Assembly (NCBI GenBank): GCA_963699535.1
Contig: CAVOUJ010000011.1
Span: 317,472-381,471 of the forward strand
Length of the DNA: 64,000 nucleotides
Reading direction: 5' to 3'
From: VBDM01 sp963699535
GTDB lineage: Bacteria; Pseudomonadota; Gammaproteobacteria; Burkholderiales; SG8-39
The translations under genes were made by a program, and so were the position numbers. Below the pieces are notes generated by a model that was not told the DNA's origin, made no database searches, and worked only from the letters and a program-made list of their open reading frames with translations. Positions 54,022 to 62,586 of the stretch are shown piece by piece (the first letter of the stretch is position 1; each line of letters opens with the position of its first letter).

Positions 54022-56388
54022 ATGAGCGCGGTACTTCAAGCTCATCCGGGTGTGGCGGGTGACGTCAACAGCCGGCTGACGTTTCAAAAGAACCTCCAGA
54101 TCGTCACCAACAAGATCCACTCGACCAGCAACGTCGACGAAATCATGCTGGAGGTGAGCGCCGATGTCTGCACGCTCTTCAGCGCGGACCGATTGACCAT
54201 TTATACGGTGGGCGAAGACAAGCAGACCATCGTTTCCAAGGTGAAAACCGGCCTCAATTCATTCAAGGATCTGAAGCTGCCGATCGCCGAACACTCGATC
54301 GCGGGTTATGTCGGCCTGTCGAAGAAGTTGCTCAACTTGAAGGACGTCTACGACGAAGCCGAGCTCAGGTCCCACAACCCAAACCTGCGTTTCCTCCAGG
54401 AGGTCGATAAGCGCACCGGGTATCGGACCAAACAGATGTTGGTGGCACCCGTCGTGGAACAGGGCGGCGATCTGATCGGCGTCGTTCAGCTGATCAACAA
54501 CAAGGCGGGGATGCCGTTCGGCCAGCTTGCGGAGGAGGGGGTCGCTGAGCTTTGCCAGACGCTGGCCATCGCGTTCAAGCAGCGACAGAAGCCGCAGGTT
54601 CTCAAGACGAAATACGATTTCCTGGTCGGCGATGCCGTGATCTCGGCCGCGGAATTCGATCTGGCTGCCCGCTCAGCGCGCAAGAAGGCGGTCGACGTGG
54701 AAACAGTCCTCACCGACGAGTTCCAGGTCAAGATCCCGGCCATAGGGGCGGCTCTCGCGAAGTTCTTCGGGGTTCCGTACGAGCCTTTCAAGGCCGATCG
54801 CATCAAGTCAGTGGATCTGCTGAAAAACCTGAAGCGCGAGTACGTTGAATCGAACCAGTGGGTGCCGATCGAGGATACCAGGGAGGGTCTGGTCATCATG
54901 TGTCTGGACCCGGAGAGGGTGAAGAGCTCCAGAATCGTCCAGAACGTGTTTCCCAAGTCGAAACTCGTCTATCGCGTCACGACGCTCAAGGAGTTCAAGG
55001 ACACGCTAAATCATTTCTACGGCGCGGAGGCGGTCGATACGGGCGATATCGGCGACATGCTTTCTGGGCTCGAGGACGAGCAAGGGCTCGAGGCAGGCGG
55101 GGACAGCGATGACGTTTCCGCCGCTGCGGACAACGAGCTGGTGAAGCTCGTCAACAAGATCATCATCGATGCCTACCACCAGGGGGCCTCGGATATCCAC
55201 ATCGAGCCCTATCCGGGCAAGGCCAGAACGGAGGTCCGTCTGAGAAAGGACGGGTCGCTCGTGCCCTACATCGAGGTTCCGGGGGCCTACAGAAACGCCA
55301 TCGTCGCGCGGATCAAGATCATGTGCGATCTCGATATTTCCGAAAAGCGCAAACCGCAGGACGGAAAGATCAAGTTCAAGAAATATGGACCGCTCGATAT
55401 CGAGCTGCGTGTTGCGACGATTCCATCGCAAGGGGGAGTCGAGGATGTGGTCATGCGTATCCTCGCGGCGGGGGAGCCGATACCGCTCGACAAGCTCGGG
55501 CTTTCACCGTCAAACCTTCCCAAGCTCAAGGACACGGTGAGCAAGCCTTACGGGCTGTTCTTTTGTTGCGGTCCGACGGGCTCGGGGAAAACGACGACGC
55601 TGCACTCGGTCCTCGGTTTTCTCAACACGCCCGACACCAAGATCTGGACTGCGGAGGACCCAGTCGAAATCACGCAAAAGGGCCTCCGTCAGGTACAAAT
55701 CAACAAGAAAGCGGGACTCGATTTCGCGGCGGTGATGAAGTCGTTTCTGCGCGCCGATCCGGACATCATCATGGTCGGTGAAATGCGCGACAAGGAAACC
55801 ACCGCCACCGGCATCGAAGCCTCGTTGACGGGCCACCTCGTATTCGCCACCTTGCATACGAACAGCGCGCCGGAATCGATCATCCGGCTGCTCGATATGG
55901 GTATGGACCCGTTCAACTTCGCCGATGCGCTGCTCGGGATCCTCGCGCAGCGGCTGGCCAAGCGTCTGTGCAGCAAGTGCAAACAGGCCTACACGCCCGC
56001 GGGGGAGGAAGTGAGGCAGATTCTTCAGGAGTACTGCTCCGAGCTTCTGAACACCGCCCCGTTCAAGAAAGATACTAAGTCCGCGTACGAGAACGTCTAC
56101 CGGGATCTGGCCAAAAGCTACGGTAACGACAAGGGGCAGTTCACGCTGTACAAAGCCAAGGGCTGCGAAGCCTGTGGCAATACCGGCTACAAGGGCCGCG
56201 TCGGCCTGCATGAACTGCTGATCGCTACCGATACGATCAAGAAACTCATCCAGGAGCACGCTCGCGTCGCGGAGACCCTGGCCGTGTGCCTCGAGGAGGG
56301 TATGCGTACCTTGAAGATGGACGGAATCGAGAAAGTGCTGCAAGGCATCACAGACATGCCGCAAGTGCGTGCGGTCTGTATCAAGTAG
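54022..56388 (+). CDS. GAF-domain PilB/GspE-type ATPase
   Basis: 788 residues, intact. An N-terminal GAF domain (about 20-185; 'EHSIAGYVGLSKKLLNLKDVYD', 'APVVEQGGDLIGVVQLIN') precedes a GspE/MshE N-domain (about 200-340). The secretion ATPase follows with Walker A 'GPTGSGKTTT' near residue 517, the Asp box, Walker B 'PDIIMVGEMRD' and the tetra-Cys zinc site 'CSKCKQ...CEACGNTG'. It should power pilus extension or type II-like secretion, with the GAF domain adding ligand control. Normal PilB lacks GAF. It is followed by an HD-GYP protein with its own GAF domain. Confidence 0.92.
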   Translation: MSAVLQAHPGVAGDVNSRLTFQKNLQIVTNKIHSTSNVDEIMLEVSADVCTLFSADRLTIYTVGEDKQTIVSKVKTGLNSFKDLKLPIAEHSIAGYVGLSKKLLNLKDVYDEAELRSHNPNLRFLQEVDKRTGYRTKQMLVAPVVEQGGDLIGVVQLINNKAGMPFGQLAEEGVAELCQTLAIAFKQRQKPQVLKTKYDFLVGDAVISAAEFDLAARSARKKAVDVETVLTDEFQVKIPAIGAALAKFFGVPYEPFKADRIKSVDLLKNLKREYVESNQWVPIEDTREGLVIMCLDPERVKSSRIVQNVFPKSKLVYRVTTLKEFKDTLNHFYGAEAVDTGDIGDMLSGLEDEQGLEAGGDSDDVSAAADNELVKLVNKIIIDAYHQGASDIHIEPYPGKARTEVRLRKDGSLVPYIEVPGAYRNAIVARIKIMCDLDISEKRKPQDGKIKFKKYGPLDIELRVATIPSQGGVEDVVMRILAAGEPIPLDKLGLSPSNLPKLKDTVSKPYGLFFCCGPTGSGKTTTLHSVLGFLNTPDTKIWTAEDPVEITQKGLRQVQINKKAGLDFAAVMKSFLRADPDIIMVGEMRDKETTATGIEASLTGHLVFATLHTNSAPESIIRLLDMGMDPFNFADALLGILAQRLAKRLCSKCKQAYTPAGEEVRQILQEYCSELLNTAPFKKDTKSAYENVYRDLAKSYGNDKGQFTLYKAKGCEACGNTGYKGRVGLHELLIATDTIKKLIQEHARVAETLAVCLEEGMRTLKMDGIEKVLQGITDMPQVRAVCIK

Positions 56389-56424
56389 CAGCAGGCTCCA
56401 CGCCGACCAGCGTTAATCGGGGAG

Positions 56425-58086
56425 GTGTCCTTGGAGACCGTCGAAGATCTGTTTGGTCGCCTCGAGCAACTCAACGAGATAGGTGCGGCGCTGTCCCAGG
56501 AAAAGGACATTGACCACCTCCTCGAAAAGATTCTCATCGCAGCCAAGGCGATTACGCGTGCAGACGGCGGCACCTTGTACGTGCTGGAACCCTCGGACGA
56601 GGGTCCGCGCCTCAGGTTCGCAATCATGCGTACCGATTCGTTGGGTATCGCGATGGGGGGTACCACCGGCAACCGTCCACCCTTCTATCCGGTGCATCTC
56701 CGCGGAAAGGACGGCAAGCCCAACAACCAGATGGTCGCGGCGTACGCTGCTCTGACGGGCAAGACCGTAAACATCGCCGACGCGTACTCCGAAGCGGGCT
56801 TCGATTTTTCCGGCACACGCAATTTCGACAAGAAGACCGGATACCGGTCGAAGGCCTTTCTCACGGTCCCGATGAGGAACCACCTGAGCGAAATCATAGG
56901 GGTCCTTCAGCTCATCAATAGCAAGGATCCCGCGACGGGTGAGTTCGGCCCTTTCTCGCACTCGGACCAGCGATTGGCGGAATCGCTCGCATCACAAGCC
57001 GCTATCGCCCTCACCAACCGGCAACTGATCGATCAACTGGCGGCGCTGTTCAAGTCCTTCATCGCGCTCATCAACAAGGCGATCGACGAGAAGTCGGAGT
57101 ACACAGGCAAGCACTGCGAACGAGTTCCGAAGCTCACCATGATGCTTGCCGAGGCGGTCAACGAGACCACTGAGGGGCCGCTTCGAGATTTCAGCATGAC
57201 CGATGCAGATCGATACGAGCTCGAGATCGCGGGCCTGCTGCATGACTGTGGAAAAGTCACGACGCCCGTGCATGTCGTGGACAAAGCGACCAAGTTGCAG
57301 ACGATTTTCGACCGCATCAATCTCGTGGACACGCGCTTCGAGGTACTGAAGCGCGATTCGAAAATTGCAGCGTTAGAGCAGAAGGTCGACATTGTTCGTC
57401 AAACCTCGTCGCAAGATGCGGATGTGCGGGACCGGTTCGGCGCAATCGATCAGACATTGCAGGATACTTTGCGTCAGCTAGAAAGCGATCGGGAGTTTCT
57501 CCGCCGCTGCAACGCTGGCAGGGAATCAATGCCGCCGGAGGAGCAGGAACGTGTCAAGCAGATTGGCACCGGGAACAAATGGGTCGACGCCTTGGGCGGG
57601 ATGGCGGATTTTCTCACCCAGGACGAAATCAAGAATCTCACGATTTCTCGTGGCACGCTCACTGACGAGGAGCGTGAAATTATCAACTATCACATCAAAG
57701 CCACGATAGAGATGTTGGAAGCGCTGCCGTGGCCCAAACACCTGAAAAACGTGCCGGAATACGCCGGAGGTCACCACGAGCGCATGGACGGAAAGGGCTA
57801 CCCCAAACACCTGACGCGCGAGCAAATGTCGGTACAGGCGAGGGTCATGGGGATCGCGGATATTTTCGAGGCACTGACTGCGAAGGACAGGCCCTACAAA
57901 CCCGGCAAGACGCTGACCGAATCACTGAATATCCTCGGGCGCATGAAGCTCAACGGACACATCGACCCGGACTTGTTCGACGTGTTCGTGCGCAAGAAGG
58001 TGTACCTTCGTTACGCCGAACAATTTCTCGATCGCGAGCAGATCGACGAAGTGGATGAAGGCGCAATACCAGGGTATGTACGTTGA
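56425..58086 (+). CDS. GAF-HD-GYP cyclic-di-GMP phosphodiesterase
   Basis: About 553 residues from GTG 56425; a TTG at 56431 is better spaced from GGAGG and may be the true start. The N-terminal GAF domain (about 15-195) is followed by an HD-GYP domain: 'GKHCERVPKL', 'GLLHDCGKV' and 'GGHHERMDGKGYP'. About 140 residues, partly coiled-coil ('KIAALEQKVDIVRQTSS'), separate the HD and GYP parts, more than usual. The family degrades c-di-GMP. Its position after the pilus ATPase suggests local c-di-GMP control of pili. Confidence 0.9.
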   Translation: MSLETVEDLFGRLEQLNEIGAALSQEKDIDHLLEKILIAAKAITRADGGTLYVLEPSDEGPRLRFAIMRTDSLGIAMGGTTGNRPPFYPVHLRGKDGKPNNQMVAAYAALTGKTVNIADAYSEAGFDFSGTRNFDKKTGYRSKAFLTVPMRNHLSEIIGVLQLINSKDPATGEFGPFSHSDQRLAESLASQAAIALTNRQLIDQLAALFKSFIALINKAIDEKSEYTGKHCERVPKLTMMLAEAVNETTEGPLRDFSMTDADRYELEIAGLLHDCGKVTTPVHVVDKATKLQTIFDRINLVDTRFEVLKRDSKIAALEQKVDIVRQTSSQDADVRDRFGAIDQTLQDTLRQLESDREFLRRCNAGRESMPPEEQERVKQIGTGNKWVDALGGMADFLTQDEIKNLTISRGTLTDEEREIINYHIKATIEMLEALPWPKHLKNVPEYAGGHHERMDGKGYPKHLTREQMSVQARVMGIADIFEALTAKDRPYKPGKTLTESLNILGRMKLNGHIDPDLFDVFVRKKVYLRYAEQFLDREQIDEVDEGAIPGYVR

Positions 58087-58113
58087 TTCCCGGGTATTGA
58101 GGTAAACAAGACG

Positions 58114-58458
58114 CTATGCGTCCGGCCGGTTCAGCCGTTGCCCAAGCTTCTTCGCGGCGAACTCGACGAATTCGTCGTCGTATCCGCTCTCCCGCAGCCT
58201 GCGCCTGAACGCGTAAGCGAGGGTTGCCCTCGCCACTATCCCGGGGCGGTTCCTGCCTTTCAGTTCGCCGGACAGGACGGAGTCGAGTATCTCCTCGACG
58301 CGCTCCTGAGAAACCATGGGTTCGGGCGTGTTCGCGATGACCGGCGGATACCTTGTCGCAATCCGCTGCGCCAGGCTCTCAGCCAGGATAGTGACCTTAC
58401 CAGGAGAAAATGCGGTGAGTTTCAAACTTGCTCGACCTGCGTCCAGGAGCATGAACAT
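58114..58458 (-). CDS. Small conserved-looking protein, unknown
   Basis: 114 residues on the opposite strand between the HD-GYP and pilin genes. The sequence is balanced (mixed charged and hydrophobic residues, 'VSQERVEEILDSVLSGELKG', 'AYAFRRRLRESGYDDEFVEFAAKKLG') and predicted largely helical, with no signal peptide or cysteines. I do not recognise the family. Coding is plausible because the frame is open and the composition is protein-like, but it could be a spurious frame. Confidence 0.5.
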   Translation of the reverse strand: MFMLLDAGRASLKLTAFSPGKVTILAESLAQRIATRYPPVIANTPEPMVSQERVEEILDSVLSGELKGRNRPGIVARATLAYAFRRRLRESGYDDEFVEFAAKKLGQRLNRPDA

Positions 58459-58637
58459 TACCCGATCGACGCGCGTTTTAGACCTTGTTCCGGAAGGCCG
58501 AGCAGGACTCGCTGGTGACGCGCAGCGTCATATCCTGCCGTGGTATGAGTGGTCCCGGTATGCCAGGCCGGTTATGGAAGGGCCATTCTTGATAAAAACA
58601 CTATGTATAACAATGAGCTAGCGGTCAATGGTGGGAT

Positions 58638-58653
58638 AGGCATAGCCTTTGCT
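58638..58653 (+). promoter_or_regulatory. Sigma-54 (-24/-12) promoter of pilA
   Basis: AGGCAT-AGCCT-TTGCT: GG at 58639-58640 and GC at 58651-58652 are exactly 10 bp apart, matching TGGCAC-N5-TTGCA/T. The predicted start near 58664 leaves a ~37-nt leader before ATG 58701. Pilin genes under PilR and RpoN have this layout. No pilR or rpoN is in the window. Confidence 0.7.
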
Positions 58654-58700
58654 CTCCTACCCCGCATACGCCACTGGGGCGTGATTCGAAGGAGTAATCC

Positions 58701-59195
58701 ATGAAGGCAATGCAGAAGGGCTTTACGCTCATCGAGTTGATGATCGTCGTTGCGATCATCGGCATTCTGGCCGCGGTAGCGCTCCCCGCGTACCAGGACT
58801 ACAGCAACCGGGCGAAGATCTCCGAAGTGATTCTCGGCGCGAGCGCGTGCCGCACCTCGATCACCGAAGTGTTCCAGAGCGGTACCAGCGCGCCGGGCGC
58901 CAACAACTGGGGCTGCGAAGTGACCAGCATGCCCGGTGGGGCCTCCAAGTACGTAAACACCATCGTGACGGATGTCAATGGCAAGGTCACTGTGTCAATC
59001 CAGGGCTTTGGCGCCACTACCGGCATCAACGGCAAGGTGGTCACCCTGGTTCCGCTGAAGAACACTGCGGGTGCGATAGCCGCTGCGGCCGATACGGACG
59101 TCGGCGGGACGACCCTCTTCGGCTGGCGCTGTGGTTCGGCGACCGACGGGACCGACTTGAATCCGAGATACCTGCCGGGTTCCTGCCGCGGCTAG
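58701..59195 (+). CDS. pilA: Type IV major pilin
   Basis: 164 residues. The class III leader MKAMQKG is followed by FTLIELMIVVAIIGILAAVALP, the N-terminal pilin helix with Glu5 and an N-methylated Phe. PilD should cleave after Gly7. The globular part carries cysteines in 'SACRTS', 'WGCEV', 'WRCGS' and 'GSCRG', which can give the C-terminal disulfide loop. Preceded by AAGGAG. It has a sigma-54 promoter and a strong terminator, so it is a monocistronic, highly expressed gene. Confidence 0.96.
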   Translation: MKAMQKGFTLIELMIVVAIIGILAAVALPAYQDYSNRAKISEVILGASACRTSITEVFQSGTSAPGANNWGCEVTSMPGGASKYVNTIVTDVNGKVTVSIQGFGATTGINGKVVTLVPLKNTAGAIAAAADTDVGGTTLFGWRCGSATDGTDLNPRYLPGSCRG

Positions 59196-59217
59196 TCAGC
59201 GCAGACGTAAGCAACTC

Positions 59218-59248
59218 AAAAAGGTACCCTTCGGGGTACCTTTTTTTT
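59218..59248 (+). terminator. Strong intrinsic terminator after pilA
   Basis: AAAAAGGTACCC, loop TTCG, GGGTACC followed by eight T residues (59241-59248). The stem is perfect and extended by A-T pairs, with a stable UUCG-type tetraloop. It separates pilA from the following gene, which starts 12 bp later. Confidence 0.95.
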
Positions 59249-59259
59249 GCCTGCTGATC

Positions 59260-60936
59260 GTGAACGCAGCCAAGCGGTTCCCGCTGTGGGCGGGAGTAGC
59301 CCTGATTGCCGGACTCGCGTGCGGCCTGTACTGGCCTTTTCTGCGAAGTCCGTTGGTCTTCGATGACTGGGTCTTCTTCTCGGGCTATCTCTTTTCCTAT
59401 TACGCCACACATCCTTTCGGCCTGGATCTGAGGCTACCTCCATATTTCTCGCTCGCCATCACCGAAGTCCTTGTAGGTGGAATGTTGGCGCATCGGATTG
59501 TGAGCCTCGCGCTCCATCTCGCATGTGCGCTCGCCCTGTACGGGCTGATCTACGAGTTGTTGCGGGCGGTTACCCGATCAAGTGCCCAGGAACCCATGTC
59601 GCGCAATCGCGCCGCCGCGTGGGCCTTCATAGGCGCTGCAGCGTTTGCGGTCCACCCGGTGGCTGTTTACGGAGCAGGGTATCTGGTCCAACGGACCATC
59701 GTGTTTGCCACGCTCTTCTCTCTGCTCTCGATCATGCTCCTCGTGCGCGGGCTGGTACGGGGCCGACACGCCGATGCTGCCTCCGCGGCGCTCATGTACT
59801 CCGTCGCGGTACTTTCCAAGGAACACAGTATCCTGCTGCCGGCCGCGGCTGTGCTCGCCGTCTTCCTCGTTAGACCGGAGCGGCGCTTTGCGATTCGTTA
59901 CGTGGCAATCTATCTTGCAGCCTGCGCGCCCGCAGCGATCTTCGCCATAGCCCTGAGGACCTGGCTGATCGGCCAGGCCTACGAGCCGGACTACGGGGTC
60001 CTCTCCACGCAGATGGAAGGCGTCTTCGGAGGCGCTGCAGGAGATTTTTCGTGGTCGATGAGCGCAGTGACGCAGGCGGGCCTTTTCTTCAAATACCTTG
60101 CATTGTGGCTCTGGCCCGACACGGGGTCCATGTCGATCGATCTGCGCGTCGATTTCCTGGACACATGGTCCCCCGGCTGGATCGTTCTGAAAGTTTCCGC
60201 TTTTCTTGCGTTTGGTGCGCTTGGCCTTTCGCTCCTTCGGAAAGGGGGCAGGCCGGGACTCGCCGGATTCGGCATGCTCTTCGCCTGGGTGCTATTCATG
60301 GTTGAATACAGCGCCACTCGGTTTCAGGAACCTTTCGTTCTCTACCGCAGCTATCTGTGGGCCCCAGGATTCGCGATGGCATTCGTCGCGCTTGCCAGTG
60401 CGGTTCCGCTTCGAGCGGGATTGGCGGCGTTCGCGCTAGCGGTTCCGCTGTTGATATACCAGGCACACTACCGCCTGGTGACCTTTTCAAGCTCCTTTCT
60501 TCTCTGGGAAGACGCGGTCGAAAAGCTTCCCGGAAAACCCGTCCCTTGGGGCTCGCGCACTCTCTATATGCTTGCCAGGGAGTACGCGTATGGCGGGCAG
60601 CCCGAAAAGGCGATCGGAATTGCGGAAAGGTGCATGGGTCAGTACCCGGACACGGTCCACTGCTACTACGCCCGAGGAATTCTTCACTACCTTGCGGGTG
60701 AGTATGCCCTTGCCCTACCGTATCTTTCGCGCGCGGTCGACCTGCGGCCGGATAGCGGGATTGCGCATCACCGCCTTGGTTTGGTACTGGAACGCCTGGG
60801 GAGAATCTCCGAGGCGAAGGAGGAGTACAGCCGTGCGTCCGAGTTAGGTTTCAAGGGAGCCGACTTCGAGATCAAACGCCTGGAACCCTCAGGCGAAGGC
60901 GTTTCGGTTCGGGGAACTGCGGTCTCCTCGAACTGA
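59260..60936 (+). CDS. GT-C-fold membrane enzyme with C-terminal TPR, possible pilin glycosyltransferase
   Basis: 558 residues from GTG 59260. About 11-12 transmembrane helices with a 'VFDDWVF' acidic pair in the first loop, as in GT-C enzymes and the TMTC/PMT group. The last ~110 residues are TPR repeats ('ALPYLSRAVDLRPDSGIAHHRLGLVLERLGRISEAKEEY' region). The location directly behind pilA suggests a pilin-modifying enzyme, as pilin accessory genes are often placed there, but I have no direct evidence for activity. With pilA's terminator in between, it relies on read-through or a close promoter. Confidence 0.72.
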   Translation: MNAAKRFPLWAGVALIAGLACGLYWPFLRSPLVFDDWVFFSGYLFSYYATHPFGLDLRLPPYFSLAITEVLVGGMLAHRIVSLALHLACALALYGLIYELLRAVTRSSAQEPMSRNRAAAWAFIGAAAFAVHPVAVYGAGYLVQRTIVFATLFSLLSIMLLVRGLVRGRHADAASAALMYSVAVLSKEHSILLPAAAVLAVFLVRPERRFAIRYVAIYLAACAPAAIFAIALRTWLIGQAYEPDYGVLSTQMEGVFGGAAGDFSWSMSAVTQAGLFFKYLALWLWPDTGSMSIDLRVDFLDTWSPGWIVLKVSAFLAFGALGLSLLRKGGRPGLAGFGMLFAWVLFMVEYSATRFQEPFVLYRSYLWAPGFAMAFVALASAVPLRAGLAAFALAVPLLIYQAHYRLVTFSSSFLLWEDAVEKLPGKPVPWGSRTLYMLAREYAYGGQPEKAIGIAERCMGQYPDTVHCYYARGILHYLAGEYALALPYLSRAVDLRPDSGIAHHRLGLVLERLGRISEAKEEYSRASELGFKGADFEIKRLEPSGEGVSVRGTAVSSN

Positions 60937-60989
60937 AGAAAGATGGCATTCGTGGTCCGAACAACGCGCCTCGCCCGACGCCCGTCTCC

Positions 60990-61487
60990 TTAAGTCCTCC
61001 GAAACCGGCCTGAACGGCCGCCGTATTTTTCCTGCAGCTTGACATCATCGATGGTCATGGCGCGGTCAACGGCCTTGCACATGTCGTAGATCGTGAGCAG
61101 TCCGACGCTCACCGCGGTGAGCGCTTCCATCTCTACCCCCGTACGGCCGACGGTTTCGACGGTGACTTCGAGGCGCATTGCCGACCGGCGCCTGTCTGCC
61201 GTGAATCCCGCGGAGACCCGCGTCAAGCCCAGGGAGTGGCACAGGGGGATCAACTCGGCTGTGCGCTTGGCAGCCTGAATCGCGGCGACCCGAGCCACGC
61301 CGAGGACGTCGCCCTTGCGCGCGCTTCCGCGAAGTATGAGTTTCAGGGTTGAGGGCGCCATGCGTATCGCGCCACTCGCGATCGCGACGCGGTGCGTTTC
61401 GGGCTTGTCTGCCACGCCCACCATGTGGGCCTGCCCGGAACGGTCGAAATGGCTGAGTTTTCCTGAGCGATTCATTCTTCTTGCCAT
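60990..61487 (-). CDS. moaC: Cyclic pyranopterin monophosphate synthase
   Basis: 165 residues from ATG 61487 (or MNRSGKLSHF at 61475). MoaC motifs: 'ARKGDVLGVARVAAIQAAKRT', 'ELIPLCHSLGLT', 'RTGVEMEALTAVSVGLLTIYDMCKAVDR' and 'EKYGGRSG'. It makes cPMP, the first stable intermediate of molybdenum cofactor, which the FdsA-type enzyme needs. Oddity: the conserved Asp of 'MVDV' (Asp17 in E. coli) is Gly ('HMVGVADK') and 'LCHPL' is 'LCHSL'. The other active-site residues are kept. Confidence 0.92.
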   Translation of the reverse strand: MARRMNRSGKLSHFDRSGQAHMVGVADKPETHRVAIASGAIRMAPSTLKLILRGSARKGDVLGVARVAAIQAAKRTAELIPLCHSLGLTRVSAGFTADRRRSAMRLEVTVETVGRTGVEMEALTAVSVGLLTIYDMCKAVDRAMTIDDVKLQEKYGGRSGRFRRT

Positions 61488-61643
61488 CGTGTGGTCGCGC
61501 CTCCGCTCTATCCGGCAGACGGTGCGCGTGCGCCTCGACGCTTCGGGAGCGTCGGGGTCACGGTCGCGCGCGGACTCGGCGGCGGCGGCGGCACGTAGCG
61601 GTACTATGGTCCCGGCGCGACCCACTGCCCGGGGAGGTGCATC
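61488..61643. other. Probable join between two different sequence sources
   Basis: Upstream of moaC the sequence character changes. From about 61500 onward the genes are Thr/Ala/Pro-rich lipoproteins and small proteins of actinobacterial style, with GTG starts and a denser CG-rich third-position pattern. No mobile element, tRNA or repeat marks the change. I read it as an assembly join, but horizontal transfer cannot be excluded. Confidence 0.5.
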
Positions 61644-62316
61644 GTGGACGACGACTGGGGCGACATCGACGACGAGCCGCGATTGCCGCGACGGGCGGCG
61701 CCGCCGACCGTGCAGAGCACCGGTCTGAGCCGTCAGCAGCGGTTCATCAACACACTGGCGGTCGTGTCGGCGCTCATGCTGGTGCTCGGCGTCGGTCTGG
61801 GCTTCGCGCTCGGACGCGCGACGGCCCCGACGCCGCCGGCCCCTGCGGAGGTGGCGACGCTGACCGTCGAGTCCACCGCCCCCGCCGAAGCGACGGCGTC
61901 CACCGAGCCGACCGTGGTCGTCGAGGCGACGCCGACGCCGGAAACGACGCCGACGCCGCCGCCGAAGAACAACGAGCCGCCCAAGACGCCCACGCAGCTC
62001 GACCCGGACGACGGAGCGAGCGATCGACGCGTCCCGCGTGACCATCCGCTGGTCGAAGGTCACCGATCCGAGCGGCGGCACGATCACCTACGCGTTCCAG
62101 ATCCAGACCTACAGCGGCGGTGAGTGGGGCGGCACGCAGACGATCGGCGGTCTGAAGACGAGGAGCTACAGCGTCCGCGTGCTGGCGAATCGCCGCCGGT
62201 GGCGTGTGTGGGCGATCGACGACGACGGCAACACGAGCGACAAGAGCGGGTGGAGCTACTTCCGGCATACGGCGAGCACGACAGCGACCTCGAGCACCGA
62301 GACCTCGTCGCACTAG
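61644..62316 (+). CDS. Single-TM protein with Pro/Thr-rich linker and fibronectin-III-like domain, one frameshift
   Basis: From GTG 61644 with GGGGAGG upstream. An acidic cytoplasmic N-terminus (VDDDWGDIDDEPRL) precedes one TM helix ('FINTLAVVSALMLVLGVGLGFALG'), a Pro/Thr/Glu-rich extracellular linker, and a domain reading 'VTIRWSKVTDPSGGTITYAFQI' to 'WAIDDDGNTSDKSGWSYF'. The last part looks like a fibronectin-III strand pattern. One extra base near 62010-62015 separates linker and domain. About 224 residues corrected. The style is actinobacterial. Function unknown. Confidence 0.65.
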
Positions 62317-62414
62317 ACCGCCGCCCAGCCTCTACTCGCCGGGAGTCTCGCATGCTGGACAGCCAGAGGCGCGGCCGATAGAATCGCTTTCGCTGCGCCG
62401 GCGACAGCGCGAAC

Positions 62415-62491
62415 GGGGTGTTAGCTCAGTTGGTTAGAGCGCTGGCCTGTCAAGCCAGAGGTCGCGGGTTCGAGTCCCGTACATCCCGCCA
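62415..62491 (+). tRNA. tRNA-Asp (GTC)
   Basis: The acceptor arms GGGGTGT and ACATCCC pair (one G-T). The D-arm is TAGCTCAGTTGGTTAGAGC, the anticodon loop CTGTCAA has GTC at 62449-62451, and the T-arm is GCGGGTTCGAGTCCCGT. CCA is encoded at the 3' end. Confidence 0.97.
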
Positions 62492-62586
62492 CGGGAACAC
62501 GGCGCAGGGCCGCCCTTCGGGCGGCCCTGTTGCAGCGTGGTGCGCCGCGGTGGAACGGGTCATCGTGGACTGCCGGGCGCCACGCC

